Positions 45,270-57,276 are shown, counted from the stretch's first letter. The stretch: 64,000 nt of DNA from Aricia agestis (GCF_905147365.1 NC_056420.1:8132001-8196000); one strand, 5' to 3'. Program-made: numbers and translations. The notes: generated by a model from the letters alone, not told the origin.

Positions 45270-46575
45270 GTAGCAATCCAGCGCTGGATTGGTTTACTGG
45301 ATTTGAATAATGAAAACCAACCATTATGGACTTTTTGGACGCATAATAATTATATCTTTCCCACAAAAGGTCAGTGTGAAAAGGCCATAAAACTTGAAAC
45401 CTTTTGATTTCCTTTTAAAAATTTTTCTTATACTTTTTAAATATAAGAAAATCAAACCTCTACTTGTAATTATTATTTACCTCTAGCATTTTAATCGCCA
45501 ATAATATGAGGGCTGAGGCCTACTGTAAAAAGTAATCAACTTAAATTCTCAATAGGCATTATGCGCCGTGGTAGTATTAAATTCCACTACCATATCTACA
45601 CCATCTTTAGGTCTATAGTCCAGGAGTCGACGCGGCTATAAATCGGTCTATTTGTGGTTGTGGCAAATCGACGTTTAACTCCTGAACTGTTCACAGCGAC
45701 TGTAAAACTCGTATTCTGCAATTACAAAAAAAAATATTCGAAGCATTTTTGTTAAAATAAGATTATAGCTCTAGAAGATGCATCTGGTTACAATCACGAT
45801 TCACGTCACATTAGTTCAACAGGGACGATTATAATCTTCTTGAGGAATGAGTAGGTTAGGTATATTAAAAAGGACAAATATATCCGGCACATAACGATAG
45901 ATATTACTTATTATTATTTCTTTATTCAATTACTTATATCGCAAAACCATTTTCTTTTCTTATTTCATATTTAAGAATTAAGTGAAAACATTTTTAAATC
46001 GCATCCAAAATAGTCATAACATATTTTAAAATGTTCGAAAGCGATTTATCCAGATATAACGTTCATAATGTCCAAATAAAACATGGAATGAAAATGTTTG
46101 AAGTGTTTTTCTGTCCCTCAGATAACAACTATAAAAGCATCAGAGTCACTTTGTAAGAGAACTTCAAAGATACGATTCAAGAAAAGATGCGAGCGATAAA
46201 ATGTCTTATGATATTTTTATGTTTTCGATAAAATATATAATTTACGAGCTCGGTGTATGTTCTAAATATATTTTCAGAGAGAATATTTAAGTTCATTTTT
46301 AATTCAGCTGTGTTGTTGTCAACAACATTTTTAAACGTGTATTATTTGTGTTTTATCAAAACAGTTAAAATGAAAGTGAAATTTTTAAAATGGTTAAAAA
46401 TTTAACACTTTTGTAAACACACTGGTACGGGAGCCTTAGAATATTTTTTTTGTTACTAACAAGTAAATTTTTTGTGAGTAGCTTTATTTTGATAAGATTC
46501 AGAACAACTTTTTATTTTCAAAAAATCTAGAAAGTGGTAGCTAACAGAGATAGAAAGGATTTCATACTTTGACAA
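45270..46575. other. Gene-free stretch
   Basis: No gene or clear element seen. Confidence 0.45.
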
Positions 46576-46637
46576 ACAAATAGAAAAATCCATATTTTAG
46601 GACCGTCAAGGTCCTAAAATATGGATTATTCTATTTG
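46576..46637. repeat. Palindrome (62 bp)
   Basis: aatccatattttaggacc and its exact inverse flank five bases; outer caaatag/ctatttg extends the match with one gap. Confidence 0.8.
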
Positions 46638-46686
46638 TAGGACAATGTTACTCTTAAATTATATAACTATTAACCTACCAATATAC

Positions 46687-47207
46687 TGTTACGTGCTAGG
46701 GTTCAAGGATTTGGAGAGAAAGACCTGCTGACTCTCTTGAAGACTTTATTCACTAAGTCTAGGTCACACAAAAACACACTAGGTCCAAACACAAATCACT
46801 AGGTCCAATCACTAAGCACTATCACTGTCCTAGGTCATAGCCAAGTCGTAGGTTTCACTGGTTCACTCACTATTAATAACTTGTTTTCACTCCGAAATCG
46901 CCTTGATGATCGCTCGAAACGAACTGACTTACAGCCCGTCCTCCTGCCACTATTTATGTGGGTCGAGGCGAGCCCTAGACTGTTCGAGAACATTTCTTCC
47001 CGAATGTACACAAAAACACGTAAACAAGTAAACACGTAAACAAATAAACAGGTAAACACGTAAACATGTGTTGGACTTTTCTAGAAGGTTCGAGTATGTA
47101 CTTGCGCACCTCACGCCATCTAGTATTGAGTAGGGGATTTATGTTGTCGGTGTTCCCTTGATAAGGTTTGCTGGTTTGACGCTAGATGGCACTATATGTC
47201 CGTAACA
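46687..47207 (-). mobile_element. Solo LTR of a retrotransposon
   Basis: On the minus strand it starts TGTTACGGACATATAG and ends GCACGTAACA (TG...CA with TGTTACG/CGTAACA ends). In that orientation it has an ATAAATAG TATA-like box (46950-46957), a TCAGT initiator about 25 bases downstream (46924-46928) and AATAAA (46745-46750) before the end. That is the U3-R-U5 order. No matching second LTR or gag-pol occurs nearby. Flanks atac/ctac match at 3 of 4 bases. Probably Ty3/gypsy; family not certain. Confidence 0.7.
46924..46957 (-). promoter_or_regulatory. Core promoter of the solo LTR
   Basis: TATA-like ATAAATAG and an arthropod TCAGT initiator at the normal spacing, on the minus strand. Predicted from motifs only. 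Confidence 0.5.
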
Positions 47208-47988
47208 CTACAAAAAATCAGCTTGTTAGGGTTCCGTTATAGGGTTCTGTAATTAGCAAACAAAATGAAGCTACTTACAAAAAATATCTTGTTAGTAATC
47301 AAAAACAAAATTGTTCTAGGTCTCCCGTACTATACCATATTGTATTGTTCAGCATCATAAGTATGATAATATAGCATATTAAACCATTTTTCAGGATTGT
47401 TTTCGCTGTGGTTTTGTGTATTTAAATAGATTTCAGGAAATGACAGTTGGATTATAAAGCGCAAACGCCAACCCACGAGAACGCACCACGATTTTATAAA
47501 ACACACCACAATTCACTAACAGGAAAATATTTAAATTTTAACATCACTAGCTGCTAGCTGCTTCGCGTGCGAAAACTGCGGGGCTAAAATGGTAACTAGC
47601 AATTCCTCTCAATCAATTCAGCAAATGAATTGTCAAAACTGTCAAACTGACAAATGTCAATTGAGTACGAATTACTAGACATGAATTGCAAGCAGACTTG
47701 CATTATGCGTTTTTTAAAAAAATTATCATATTATGATTCATAATATGATTCTCCAAAGCGACCATTTTAGCCCGCTGTACTTTTTGCAACGACAGTATAG
47801 CTAATAGCCTATGGGTTATGACCACCTAAAGGAGCTAATATATTTGGAAATAAACTTTACATCTGAAGTAAATGAGGCATTTGTGTGATCTGTGTAATAA
47901 ATGTTGACGCTTGTGATAATTCAATAAACAAAATAAACGATACCATTATTATCCTAACGATTATACTGGTTATAATTCAGGACGTGCG
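47208..47988. other. Gene-free stretch
   Basis: It holds a gggttccgttat fragment near 47228 and a possible CTAG Helitron remnant near 47549-47590 (gcttcgcgtgcg). No gene seen. Confidence 0.4.
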
Positions 47989-48228
47989 CGTGAGTGGAAG
48001 AATCATGTAAGTAACATGAAAAAAAAAATCTCGTTTTTTTGCTTAAATAGAGGCTTTCGGACGACGAAAATTATTTGAAATAGAAAAACTGTGGATTATA
48101 TGTGTAGCCAGATATATTAGCTAGGTTTTGAATTATATAAGTTACAAGGTTTATTAAAATAACAAGGGAAAAAATGAGTTATTGTCCGTGTGTTACGAAA
48201 TGTTACTTGTTCGATTCTTCCACTCACG
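47989..48228. repeat. Inverted-repeat element (240 bp)
   Basis: The ends cgtgagtggaagaatc and its exact inverse are followed inward by (a)agtaacat on both sides, giving arms of about 30 bp. No TSD recognised. Confidence 0.55.
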
Positions 48229-48779
48229 TCTTCAATTATGAGGTCCTCAGTTTAATCCTTAGGACTTTGTTTTCCTCTCAAATTTAAATTAGAGCACTAC
48301 GCTAATAAGTTAAAAATCATATTAAGACGTACACATCGTGAATGGTGTATTTTTTTATTACTATGCATTCGACTTTCAAATCCCCTATTATTATTTTATT
48401 CCAAATGCAGCGCCCCAATTTTCACCTGCCGAGAAGATTCTGATAATGCAGCCATATTGTAAACTTCAATACATTTTACAGTCGCACTCGCGATTGTGGA
48501 CTGGCAACACTTTCGTATCAATCACTCTCAATCCATTTGGCGCGATGAACAGGTGTCCTGCGTCCGTCGCGCATAATAGCGTCCCAGGTTTTACACCGAC
48601 ACACGATGATACAGGTTGCTGCGACGTACGAAAATGGAGTATGATTTGTAATACAAAAGACAGTATCAGAGGCTATTGGCGTTGGATCAGTTACAATATT
48701 ACCTAACACTAGAGAAATACCTAAAACTGCCTAAAACCGAAAAATAGATAAAACGCGCGAGAATTTTCAGAGACATTTT
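48229..48779. other. Unrecognised open frames, no supported gene
   Basis: A plus-strand frame (48338-48706, 122 codons) overlaps a minus-strand frame (48709-48518). Neither shows a domain I recognise. The plus frame starts in an AT-rich, tyrosine-rich segment and is probably chance. Confidence 0.25.
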
Positions 48780-48917
48780 CCGGGATAAAATGTGGGACAC
48801 TTTGAGTGCCGGGAATGGATACAAAATTTCAACAATATGAGTAGAACGGTTTGGCGTGAAGGGATAACAGATAGACGGACAGACACACTTTCACATCTAT
48901 AATATTAGTATGGATTT
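48780..48917 (-). mobile_element. Decayed Helitron relic
   Basis: It keeps the 5' end (minus strand ATCCATACTAATATTATAGA), the acagacacactttcac block and tttgagtgccgggaatgg. The 3' CTAG end is gone. Confidence 0.65.
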
Positions 48918-49010
48918 GCACTACAAGTGCCGGTATTATTGGATTTCAGTGCTGGATCAGTTACAATGTTATCTAACATCTCCAGCATCTAGTGCAAGCT
49001 ACTGTAACAC

Positions 49011-49104
49011 GGCGCGTTAAGACGTGTGCGTTTTCTGCTGCAGCGTTTTGGAAAACATGCGAGCTAAACCGCGCGCGGAGAAAACGCGCACGTCTAAACG
49101 CGCC
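49011..49104. mobile_element. Small GC-rich MITE (94 bp)
   Basis: The ends ggcgcgttaagacgtgtgcg and the inverse of the right end differ at two or three positions. GC-rich against the background. Possible CAC flanks. The two overlapping frames are shadows. Confidence 0.6.
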
Positions 49105-49834
49105 CACAAGCTTGATAAACGCTTTGGTCCATTTGTCCTATAGAGCTTTGGCCTTTTCCCGGGTTGGAACATCAAAATATTTCCAAATTTGCCTTGCATA
49201 TTACAGACGGTATGGGGCTTGATGAATTAATGTAAAAAATGGTTCTGCGCCTGATCTCTCTTTAGTCGTCATTCGTGTGTGATTTAAAAATTTAAATTGT
49301 CACAATCAATAGTTAACAATGAATAACATTATAGTTATAAAACTATGAACAACATAAAAAGCTAAAGATAAACAAAGACAAGATTGTCTAATGATAAAAG
49401 TTAATGTATTTCCGTTCTTACGGAACCCTACAGAGTTATGCTAAATTAATTCTCTGTATGTTGAAATGTGCATACCCTTTGTCGTCACCATGTCGAAATT
49501 GTGTCAACATATTGTTTTAACATACAGCCCGTATTTGCATGATAATATCGCTATTATATACAACTTCCTATGTGCTCATTAGCTGCACGATTTCACTACA
49601 TACCATCACATGACTTCTGAATACAATATCTATTATTTCAATTACACGATACTTCTAGAAATCATTATACATTTTACTACACGCTTTGTTATCTATATAC
49701 AATTCAACAATATCACTCGGCTTGGATTCTGAAAATAGAAACGTTTTTTTTTATTATCTAGATTTAGCCTGAAATTTTGATGAAATTTTTCATGTCTGAA
49801 AATTGCAACGCATAAATAGACCATAATATTATTA
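49105..49834. other. Gene-free stretch with a SINE scrap
   Basis: About 49242-49272 (ctgcgcctgatctctc...gtcgt) matches the middle of the tRNA-derived SINE of 38068. No gene seen. Confidence 0.4.
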
Positions 49835-50204
49835 CTAGCTATTTGACCCAGCTTTGCTCGGTATTCGATCTAGCAAGGAATTATTTTTAGAAAATGTCAT
49901 TTTATTCGTGGTTTACGAATAAAATGACATTTTCTAAAAATAATTTCTTGCTAGATCGATTTATCGCCCCCAAAACCCCCTATATACTAAATTTCATGAA
50001 AATCGTTGGAGCCGATTCCGAGATTCCAATTATATATACAGGGTGTAACAAAAATAAGTGAAAAAAAAATTTGGTCTTTCAGCGCTGCTACTTTCACAGT
50101 GAACTCTCTACATGGAACACGTACACACCCCAAATTATTATCACTTGTTTTTGTTACACCCTGTATATATATATATATATATACAAGAATTGCTCGTTTA
50201 AAGA
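49835..50204 (-). mobile_element. Helitron (TCTTTAAACGAGC type) carrying a MITE
   Basis: Minus strand: A|TCTTTAAACGAGCAATTC, a (TA)n tract holding a MITE at 50039-50163, aattggaatctcggaatcgg, and 3' gtcaaatagCTAG. A segment near 49867-49956 is an inverted duplication, so part of the interior is palindromic. Sister copy at 51907-52436. Confidence 0.8.
50039..50163. mobile_element. CAGGGTGTAAC MITE, internally deleted, inside a Helitron
   Basis: The ends cagggtgtaacaaaaataag and the inverse with TA on both sides. Most of the left arm is missing (125 bp against ~259 bp in full copies). Confidence 0.8.
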
Positions 50205-50882
50205 TTAAGGTTTATTATGCGTAGCAATTTCCAGGCATGAAAAAATCCATTAAAATAAGTAATATTTTTACAGACTTTCACTTGTATAATTTTCGATTAT
50301 TCAATACTAGACTCTCTGAAACAAATTATGTTTTTTTATTAGGGATCTATTTTGTTTACCTGTCAAAATAAACCCTCTTTAATTTAAATAAAAAGGATGA
50401 CCTTAAAACTTAATATAGTGGAGCTAATTTAAAAAATTTATAAAGTTAATGCTTCATTATAGTTACGAGGACGAGCCTTTACGGAGGTTATCGGTTAGCA
50501 ATCGAGTTACCTCTTATAGTGTTCTTAATAGTTAATGACCAACAGGGAATTGGTATTCGACAAGTAAGTTCTAACAGCTCCCTTACTATCGACACCATCG
50601 AGAAGCGAATCTACTCGATCGAGTAACATTTGGTATTCCTGACATCTACTGCACTAGCACGCTGTCATGCAGTGACTCTATTAGTAAACACAATCAAGAA
50701 TTTGACGTTTACTCAACGTGATTTCGATCTTAATTCGAGTTTATTCAGAGTACGGATCACGAACGAATCCGAATCAAAATCGACATCGAATAAGACACGT
50801 AGATCGAAATCGTATTTATGTTTCGGGAGTAAGGACCTATAAATCTTTCCAAATTGCCGAATAGTTCTGAAGTTATCTATTA
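50205..50882. other. Gene-free stretch
   Basis: A 70-codon frame at 50630-50842 lacks any recognisable motif. No clear repeat ends. Confidence 0.4.
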
Positions 50883-51101
50883 GGCCGTGTTCACACGAAA
50901 CCGACTGTGAGCCACCGAATATGAGCGAACGTTACGCAGTTTTTTGTATTTCCATACATGTTCACACCTAACCGACAATACGCTATTACGCTAGGCGTAG
51001 GCGCGGACATTCGATACTGTATATTTACACGTTCACACTGTGGCCCACAGTGAGCCTGCTCACATTCGGCGGCTCACAGTCGGTTTGGTGTGAACACGGC
51101 C
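50883..51101. mobile_element. PIF/Harbinger-like MITE with TTA duplication
   Basis: TIRs ggccgtgttcacac with further arm matches (accgactgtgagccaccgaa and its near inverse). TTA flanks both sides (50880-50882 and 51102-51104). 219 bp, no transposase. Confidence 0.85.
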
Positions 51102-51272
51102 TTATTCTTATTAATTACTAAGAAATCTGACTCACAAGTTCGTAAAAAGTTTGCGAGCAACTCCGCTACAATTTCTTATTTACCTGAAAAAGAAGAAAAC
51201 AATTTTATTACAGCAGGAAGTAAAGAAAGAGCCCGGTTCTACTTTAATGAGGACAAAGAACATTTTTATAAA

Positions 51273-51423
51273 TCTATTAAATATATAAAAATGGATTTTG
51301 AATTGTGTTAGTAACGCTAAAACTCGAAAACGACTGAATGGATTGGGCTAATTTTAGTCTTAAAATATTCGTAGAAGTCCAGGGAAGGTTTTAAAGTGAC
51401 ACGAAGTTCACCGGGACAGCTAG
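51273..51423 (+). mobile_element. Short non-autonomous Helitron (family of 14919)
   Basis: A|TCTATTAAATATATAAAAAT ... ttcaccgggacagCTAG|T. Same length and order as 14919-15065. Confidence 0.75.
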
Positions 51424-51610
51424 TATATAATAAATAGATACCAATTATTTTATATATTATATAAGAACTTTTAAACTTACATATATTTCAATATTACCTG
51501 GGCTTGCTTCACAATAATTGTACTTATCGCAAAGTTTTGTCTCTGTTGCTTAATTAATAGAAAGTAACAACCGAAAACTCCTTAGTTAGTTACTTATTAC
51601 TTATTAGGCG

Positions 51611-51781
51611 CTAGTTAACGCCCGCAACTCCGTTGCGTCAAAATCCGTTTATCGCGCGGGAACCGTATATTTTTCCAGGATAAAAAGTATCTCCATACCA
51701 AATTTCATACAAAACGGTTGAGTGGTTTAAGCGTAAGATAGACAGACAAACACATTTGCGCATTTATAATATTAGTATGGA
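51611..51781 (-). mobile_element. Non-autonomous Helitron (TCCATAC type)
   Basis: Minus strand: A|TCCATACTAATATTATAAAT, a shortened interior, and gggcgttaaCTAG. The base after CTAG is C rather than T. Confidence 0.75.
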
Positions 51782-51906
51782 TTGGAAATACAAACTATCA
51801 TTCTTATATATAGAATCTCCGAGAGAAAATAATTTTGAATGACTGTATACAGTATAGGGCCTTAGTAAAATAGGTAAAAACTACTACCAGCTTATCTTAT
51901 CCTATA

Positions 51907-51935
51907 TCTTTAAACGAGCAATTCTTGTATATATG

Positions 51936-52005
<70 letters not shown>

Positions 52006-52436
52006 GGTGTAACAAAAATAAGTGATAATACTTTAGGGTGTGTATGTGTTCCTTGTAGAGCGTTCACTGTGAAAGTAGCAGCGCTGAAAGACCAAAAATT
52101 TTTTTCACTTTTGTATGGGGAAACTCGTGACGCTCGGGCCTTTGCCCATACAAAAGTGAAAAAAATTTTTCGTCTTTTAGTGCTGCTACTTTCACAGTGA
52201 ACTCTCTACAAGTAACACGTACACACCCTAAAGTATTATCACTTATTTTTGTTACACACTGTATATATATAATTGGAGTGCCGATTCCGAAATCGGCACT
52301 AACGATTTTCACGAAATTTAGTATACAATATGGGGTTTCGGGGTCAATAAATCGATCTAGCTAGGAATCATTTTTAGAAAATGTCATTTTATTCGTGTTT
52401 TATCGAATACCGAGCAAAGCTCGGTCAAATAGCTAG
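51907..52436 (+). mobile_element. Complete Helitron (TCTTTAAACGAGC type) carrying a MITE
   Basis: A|TCTTTAAACGAGCAATTC at the left, a long (TA)n tract (about 51940-52002), the MITE at 52003-52261, aattggagtgccgattcc, then a 3' hairpin ccgagc/gctcgg (52410-52424) eight bases before CTAG|T. The hairpin just upstream of CTRR is diagnostic for Helitrons. Confidence 0.88.
52003..52261. mobile_element. CAGGGTGTAAC MITE, full length, in (TA)n of a Helitron
   Basis: Inverted arms of about 90 bp (cagggtgtaac, gataatactttagggtgtgt, actgtgaaagtagcagcgct) around a central hairpin of acttttgtatgggg type. TA on both sides fits Tc1/mariner-like insertion. Frames on both strands are shadows. Confidence 0.85.
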
Positions 52437-52679
52437 TGTTATTTATATAAGATATACAAAGTCAACGATCGCATCTCAAGATTCCAATCACAGGAAACTG
52501 TTAGTTTGTTTTTACCAGCCACCTGCGCGACTAGTCTTGATACTTGAATTCTAGAATCTACAGGGCTATCTGTAAGATATTATCTAAGATTAGGACTTGT
52601 AGATTTTATACTAGGCATCCTTATAAATACGTTATCTAGGTAGATCCTACGTACGAGTATTTGAGGGGGAATTAATTTT

Positions 52680-52906
52680 TGAAGTGAAGTCTTATTTAGT
52701 GGCGTTGTGCAATTTTTGGAAAGGGTAAAATGTGGACACGTGACCTGATCGAAAATTCTTGAAACAAATAAAAAATGAACCGTTGGCATTTCTAAGGAGG
52801 GGGACCCATTCTTCTCTTGAAGTGAATACTTATTTAACGGCGTTGTGTAATTTTTGGTATGGGTAAAAATGTGTCAGGACACGTGAACTGATCGAAAGTC
52901 TTAAAA
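52680..52906. repeat. Tandem duplication of a ~85-bp repeat
   Basis: gaagtgaagtcttatttagt (52680) and gaagtgaatacttatttaac (52818) start two copies that share ggcgttgtg and gacacgtga-ctgatcgaaa. Period about 138 bp. Confidence 0.65.
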
Positions 52907-55900
52907 CTGAGTAAAAGCCGCCAGCACGGCGTAGAAGAGAAAGTCATGTCCCCCTCTTATTCGCTACCGATAGCGATAACTCAGAGTTCATGGGGAGTAT
53001 AAGCGTCAGGACATTTCAAAATTGTCCACACATCAATAATAATCAAGGTGATATGCTCCCACATCATCATCTTACAATTAAAATGCTCTCATACATTTTT
53101 TTTCATACCATAGAGTTTTGATAACAATCTAATTAGATTATAAAGCCGGAAAGCCCAGTAAACTATTAGGGAAAATTTAGCCGAGGGCACGCCGACGGCT
53201 GACAGTCCCTTAATAAGGGACCCGACCTCCACACCGCAAGTTCCGCCCAGACTCGAGTGACAACATTACATGGACCTTCATAAATTACACACATTAGGTG
53301 CCCTTAAGCCCTCCGTATGTATCGCTGCTATACGGTTATCTATAACTTAAGACGAGAATTATAGCTTAAACTACTGAATAGATTAAACTTTCACGAAGAT
53401 GCTAAGAAAGAACGTTTCACTTAGTATGAATACAGAGAAATAATAAACGAAACTTAAAGAAAAAACGACTGCATTCAGATTTTAGACACACTCAGCGTCG
53501 CTCTTGGAATCAGTTCAGACCGCAACTTGGCCTTGAGATGCATGGTAAATACGATTTTAACGAAACCTCTTTTAGCTAAAATTCATCAAGCAGGAAGCAA
53601 AGCATGCCAAGCAATTATACAACTCACGAAAAATTTAACCATCCTTTTGGTGCAGTCCAGTTAAATGGATATTCGTTTTTAGAACATTTTGTTTTCATAT
53701 AATAGTCACGTATAAAAGTTAGTTTTATGTAGTTTTTCCTCATATAATATTCATAGAATCATGGTCTAAAACGCAAATTGCTAATCTGTGTTCTATGCTC
53801 GTTAATTTAAAATTTAAATTAACTTTTTCCCCGGAGCTGGGATGCTATTTAAAGGAGTAAACAGACTATACTAATTTAAAATAACAGGCTGGGTCTAGAT
53901 AAAGGCCCGTGATATCATGAAAATTTAATTTAGGAACAAACTTTTTTTTTACATTTTTCAATTATTACTTTGTTATTTTTCCATCTTCTTCTTGTGTTAC
54001 ATATTTGGCAGAATAAATTGCTAACTATTTTAATACTGTAAACATTATGTTACTTTTGTTTAATAATATTTTCTTATTTTCTAATTATTGTCGGAAATAT
54101 GTGTGCAAGAATATTTAATTTTCTGATACCTGCCTACTCAGTTTCAAATACTCTTAGAAAATAATATTGTATGAGTAGGTAATTAAAGTTAAACGTATGT
54201 TGTTTTGCTCAGTAGTATTTGAGTACTATCGTCAAGTTTTTGTACGAATGAGTAACATCTTTTGGACATTGACCTGCAAAGACATAAAAACTGTTTCACC
54301 GTTTTTAGTTCCTTGACGTGGTTTGTGGTTTGCTACTTAGACATTATATACCCTCTTAGTAATATAAAGATCCTGACTTTATAGTCATACGTTTTGTCCT
54401 TGTCTGACAAAATATTATATTATGTATGTACCTAACGTCCAGATGGATAAACCTTCACGAAAATATTTAAATATTTAATAGAACACAAGTATTTTCAAAC
54501 AGCTACGAAACTGATATAGTAAATACAGATGTAGAGACGCTTTATTCTTAAATCGAGATGTTTTTCTTTAGATACTTTTCACAAGTAAAGGAAAGCTAAA
54601 ATTAAAATACCTTCTAAATCCTTTAGTTACTGAGTAGACAGCATCAAGCTACCTTCTCTCATTAAGAAGTTTTTAATTTGAAGTTTTCTTACGTTTTATT
54701 TCCTTTTTGTTTTTTACTTAATTAGTTCGGAGTCGGAGTAAAAACTACTTTTTAATTGAAAAGCGATGAAAGTTCAGAAGTTGTGCAGCGGAGACTAGTT
54801 TGAGCCGCAGGTTCGGTCATGGTCGGCCAGCGGGTCAAGGCAGGTCGTTATGTAAATGACACAACGGTAGCTAATAGCTATATCCATTTACATGTGAATA
54901 CGAGAGATTGGCTAGTTACGGCTCAGCTCAATTTAAGATTCTTTTGATAAGTTAAAGGATGGCGTTTAATGTTTTTAGCAAGTGTTGAGCTATTATTCAT
55001 TAGCTCTTAGATGGTTAGTGTTTTGACACTACAACGTATTCTGCGCAATGGACTTTGATAGAATTTACGATTGATTTTGCGCGGTCTGGTACAGTCCGCA
55101 TTGAATTTTGCGCGATGTGGTTAGAGTCTGTGACGGATTTTGACTATTGGTAAGATCAACAACAAATTCTGTTTGGCAAATTCGGTCGTAAGCGATTACT
55201 GTTAAAACACCTCTTTCTGAATTCGAATTACGTTTAAAAAATGTATATAAAGACTTTCCGTTTACGTTTAAAAAATGTATATAAAGAATTCCCAAAGGGT
55301 GAAGTAGGTATTCCTAGGTGTCGACGAAAGTAGCCATTGTTTAGTGATTTCTTTGTAAAAGATAAAGCCGAAACCATTTATATATTATCTCGACGGAGCG
55401 GCCTATTATCTACAGAACAAACTGAGTCACGGAATGGCGACGAAATTAACAAAAAACTGTCTTTGTGGATGGATCACGACTTTGGTCGGTGATTTCTCGT
55501 CCAGTTTCCGTCCATTATTCCAATTGCATTATAATTATTAGCTTTTCAATTCATTCTTTAAGATTTTAAGAAGAAATTTTTGAGGAAAGTAGATTAAAAA
55601 AGAATTAAGAACGGCCATACTTAGTTGAGCTCTATAACAGCTATACTAGTTTAGTGGACTTTAGCGCTTCAAACAGAAAAGAGAACAACACTTCTATTTG
55701 TTCCAAACTTTGAAGTTTAAGACGATTTTTTTTAGTTTTAAATATGCAATATGCCTAGGTCAAGGCTTCTCAAACTGTGTACCTCGAAACCGTGTTCATC
55801 ACAGCCTCTATTTACTTCTTAGCTATGTTAATGACGTGATATCATAAAGGATTACAGTTTGGATTGAACGCCCTTTGATGACTATTTAAGGGTGCTCCAG

Positions 55901-56110
55901 TAAAAGTGAGTTCATTATATACCTGAACAAATAACATAATAAGTCGACCTCGACACCTACATTTAATTTGGTTTGGTTAACTCTGGTTAAATTGTCAAGC
56001 CAATTTGAGACCTGTCGGATTTATTTGACAATAAACCTACCAAATTCCGTATACCTAATTATACATTACTTAATCAATTTCTGTGATGGCTGTAGTTGAC
56101 TACTGTTTAA
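52907..56110. other. Gene-free stretch with one short direct duplication
   Basis: ttacgtttaaaaaatgtata and the following bases occur at 55228 and again at 55262 (34-bp period). Nothing else recognisable. The 76-codon minus frame at 55065-55295 spans this duplication and has no domain. Confidence 0.4.
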
Positions 56111-56111
56111 C

Positions 56112-56133
56112 CCATAAAGTTAATATACCTAGC
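56112..56133. repeat. Single copy of the CCATAAAGTTAATATACCTAG motif
   Basis: ccataaagttaatatacct, here continuing into agcggaatagac. The same motif forms the palindromes at 11533-11572 and 62985-63028. It may be the end of an unidentified element. Confidence 0.55.
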
Positions 56134-56448
56134 GGAATAGACAAACAAAGGCCTGAACAAGCGAGATGTCACTATCAGTAACACTGCGTGGTAAAAAGAG
56201 ACGTGTGATACATGACAGCAGAACTCTTTTTTGACGTCCAGTCGGCACTTATGATTTTGACTGAATTTAATGAGAATAGAATAAACGTTTTGCACTTTAA
56301 CTGACTCACCCAGATAATCTGCAGAATACCTTGTTAATCTGCAGTCTAACTGGTTTACGCACATTAACGGTAACATATTTATTTTAACATAATAATTAGT
56401 AATAATCGTTATGACGTCATAATAAAATGAGTGAGCGCGTTGGTAGCT

Positions 56449-56700
56449 GACGACCTCTGTGGCTCAGTGGTGAGCGCGTTGGTAGCTCAAGCCGGGGGTC
56501 GTGACAAAAAGTTTTCAAAGTTCCTGGGTCATGGATGTGTATTAAATATGTGTATCATATTATAGTAAAAATCTTAATTATATTATGTATAGTATAAAAG
56601 TATTAAATATATTTCCGTTGTCTGGTACCTGTAACACAAGTCCTTCAGGTACTTACCACGGGGCTAGACTGACGTGGTGTGAAGCGCCCATAGATATATT
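56449..56700 (+). mobile_element. Second tRNA-derived SINE family, copy 2
   Basis: gacgacctctgtggctcagt with A box tggctcagtgg (56460-56470). The B-box region is deleted (gggggtcgtgacaaaaag). The body gttcctgggtcatggatgtg through gtgaagcgcccatagata matches 41440-41710. An 18-base piece of the head is duplicated just upstream (56431-56448). No functional tRNA. Confidence 0.8.
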
Positions 56701-56879
56701 AATTAATTCATTAATTAATGTCGTAGAATTTACCAAGCTTTATTTCCTCATGACAGTACCACATATTTTCCTGAAAACCCTCTTTGAATTTATGTACTTA
56801 CTTGAAGTTTAATTAATTTAAAGATCTTTTATACACAAGCGTCTTGAGCAAAAAAATAAGTTAGGGTAAGATAAAACAC

Positions 56880-56912
56880 ACCTGTTCTCTTAGCCCGGGG
56901 TAAGAGAACAGG
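56880..56912. repeat. Short hairpin
   Basis: acctgttctctta and its exact inverse around a GC-rich loop (gcccgggg). No neighbouring gene for which it would be a terminator. Confidence 0.7.
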
Positions 56913-56979
56913 TAATGGATAAGCGATAAGAAAAGGTAAAACCTAAGTAGCGATTACACGTACGTCGTACACTGTAGAT

Positions 56980-57268
56980 CAGGGGTCACCAAATGGCGGA
57001 CCACGGTTCGCATCCGAACCGCCTCCCTATTGTGTGCAGACCAAGCATGTTCGAAGATGAACTTCATTAAAAATTAATTTCGGTCTCGACATAGGTACTG
57101 ATGAACATGTAACAACAAAAATTGACACTTTTCTCATTGATACAAACAAATACCTTTGTAATTTTCGTAACTACATTTTTTTAATTTTTTTCTTCTTTAA
57201 TGTGTGGACCGCGAAGGTCATTTTATTTATTAAAACGGACCCCGAGCGAAACTAATTGGTGACCCCTG
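56980..57268. mobile_element. Non-autonomous hAT-type element with perfect 8-bp TSD
   Basis: TIRs caggggtcaccaa and the inverse ttggtgacccctg. ctgtagat flanks both ends exactly (56972-56979, 57269-57276). The interior has tgcagacc/tgtggaccgcg motifs near the ends and no transposase. Resembles the CAGGGGTCACCAA hAT group. Confidence 0.9.
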
Positions 57269-57276
57269 CTGTAGAT

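Noticed and set aside
48338..48706. 122-codon plus-strand frame
   Set aside because: No recognisable domain, AT-rich start, overlapping minus-strand frame of similar quality, no splice context.
51925..52200. 91-codon frame starting with alternating I and Y residues
   Set aside because: It is a translation of the (TA)n tract plus a MITE arm; the overlapping minus frame is the same palindrome.
53460..53640. Possible decayed LINE reverse transcriptase (LDTLSVALGISSDRNLA)
   Set aside because: A faint likeness to the post-RT region of jockey elements, but no second motif in frame; too weak to annotate.
56880..56912. Intrinsic transcription terminator
   Set aside because: GC-looped hairpin without a T-run and without a bacterial gene context; eukaryotic DNA.
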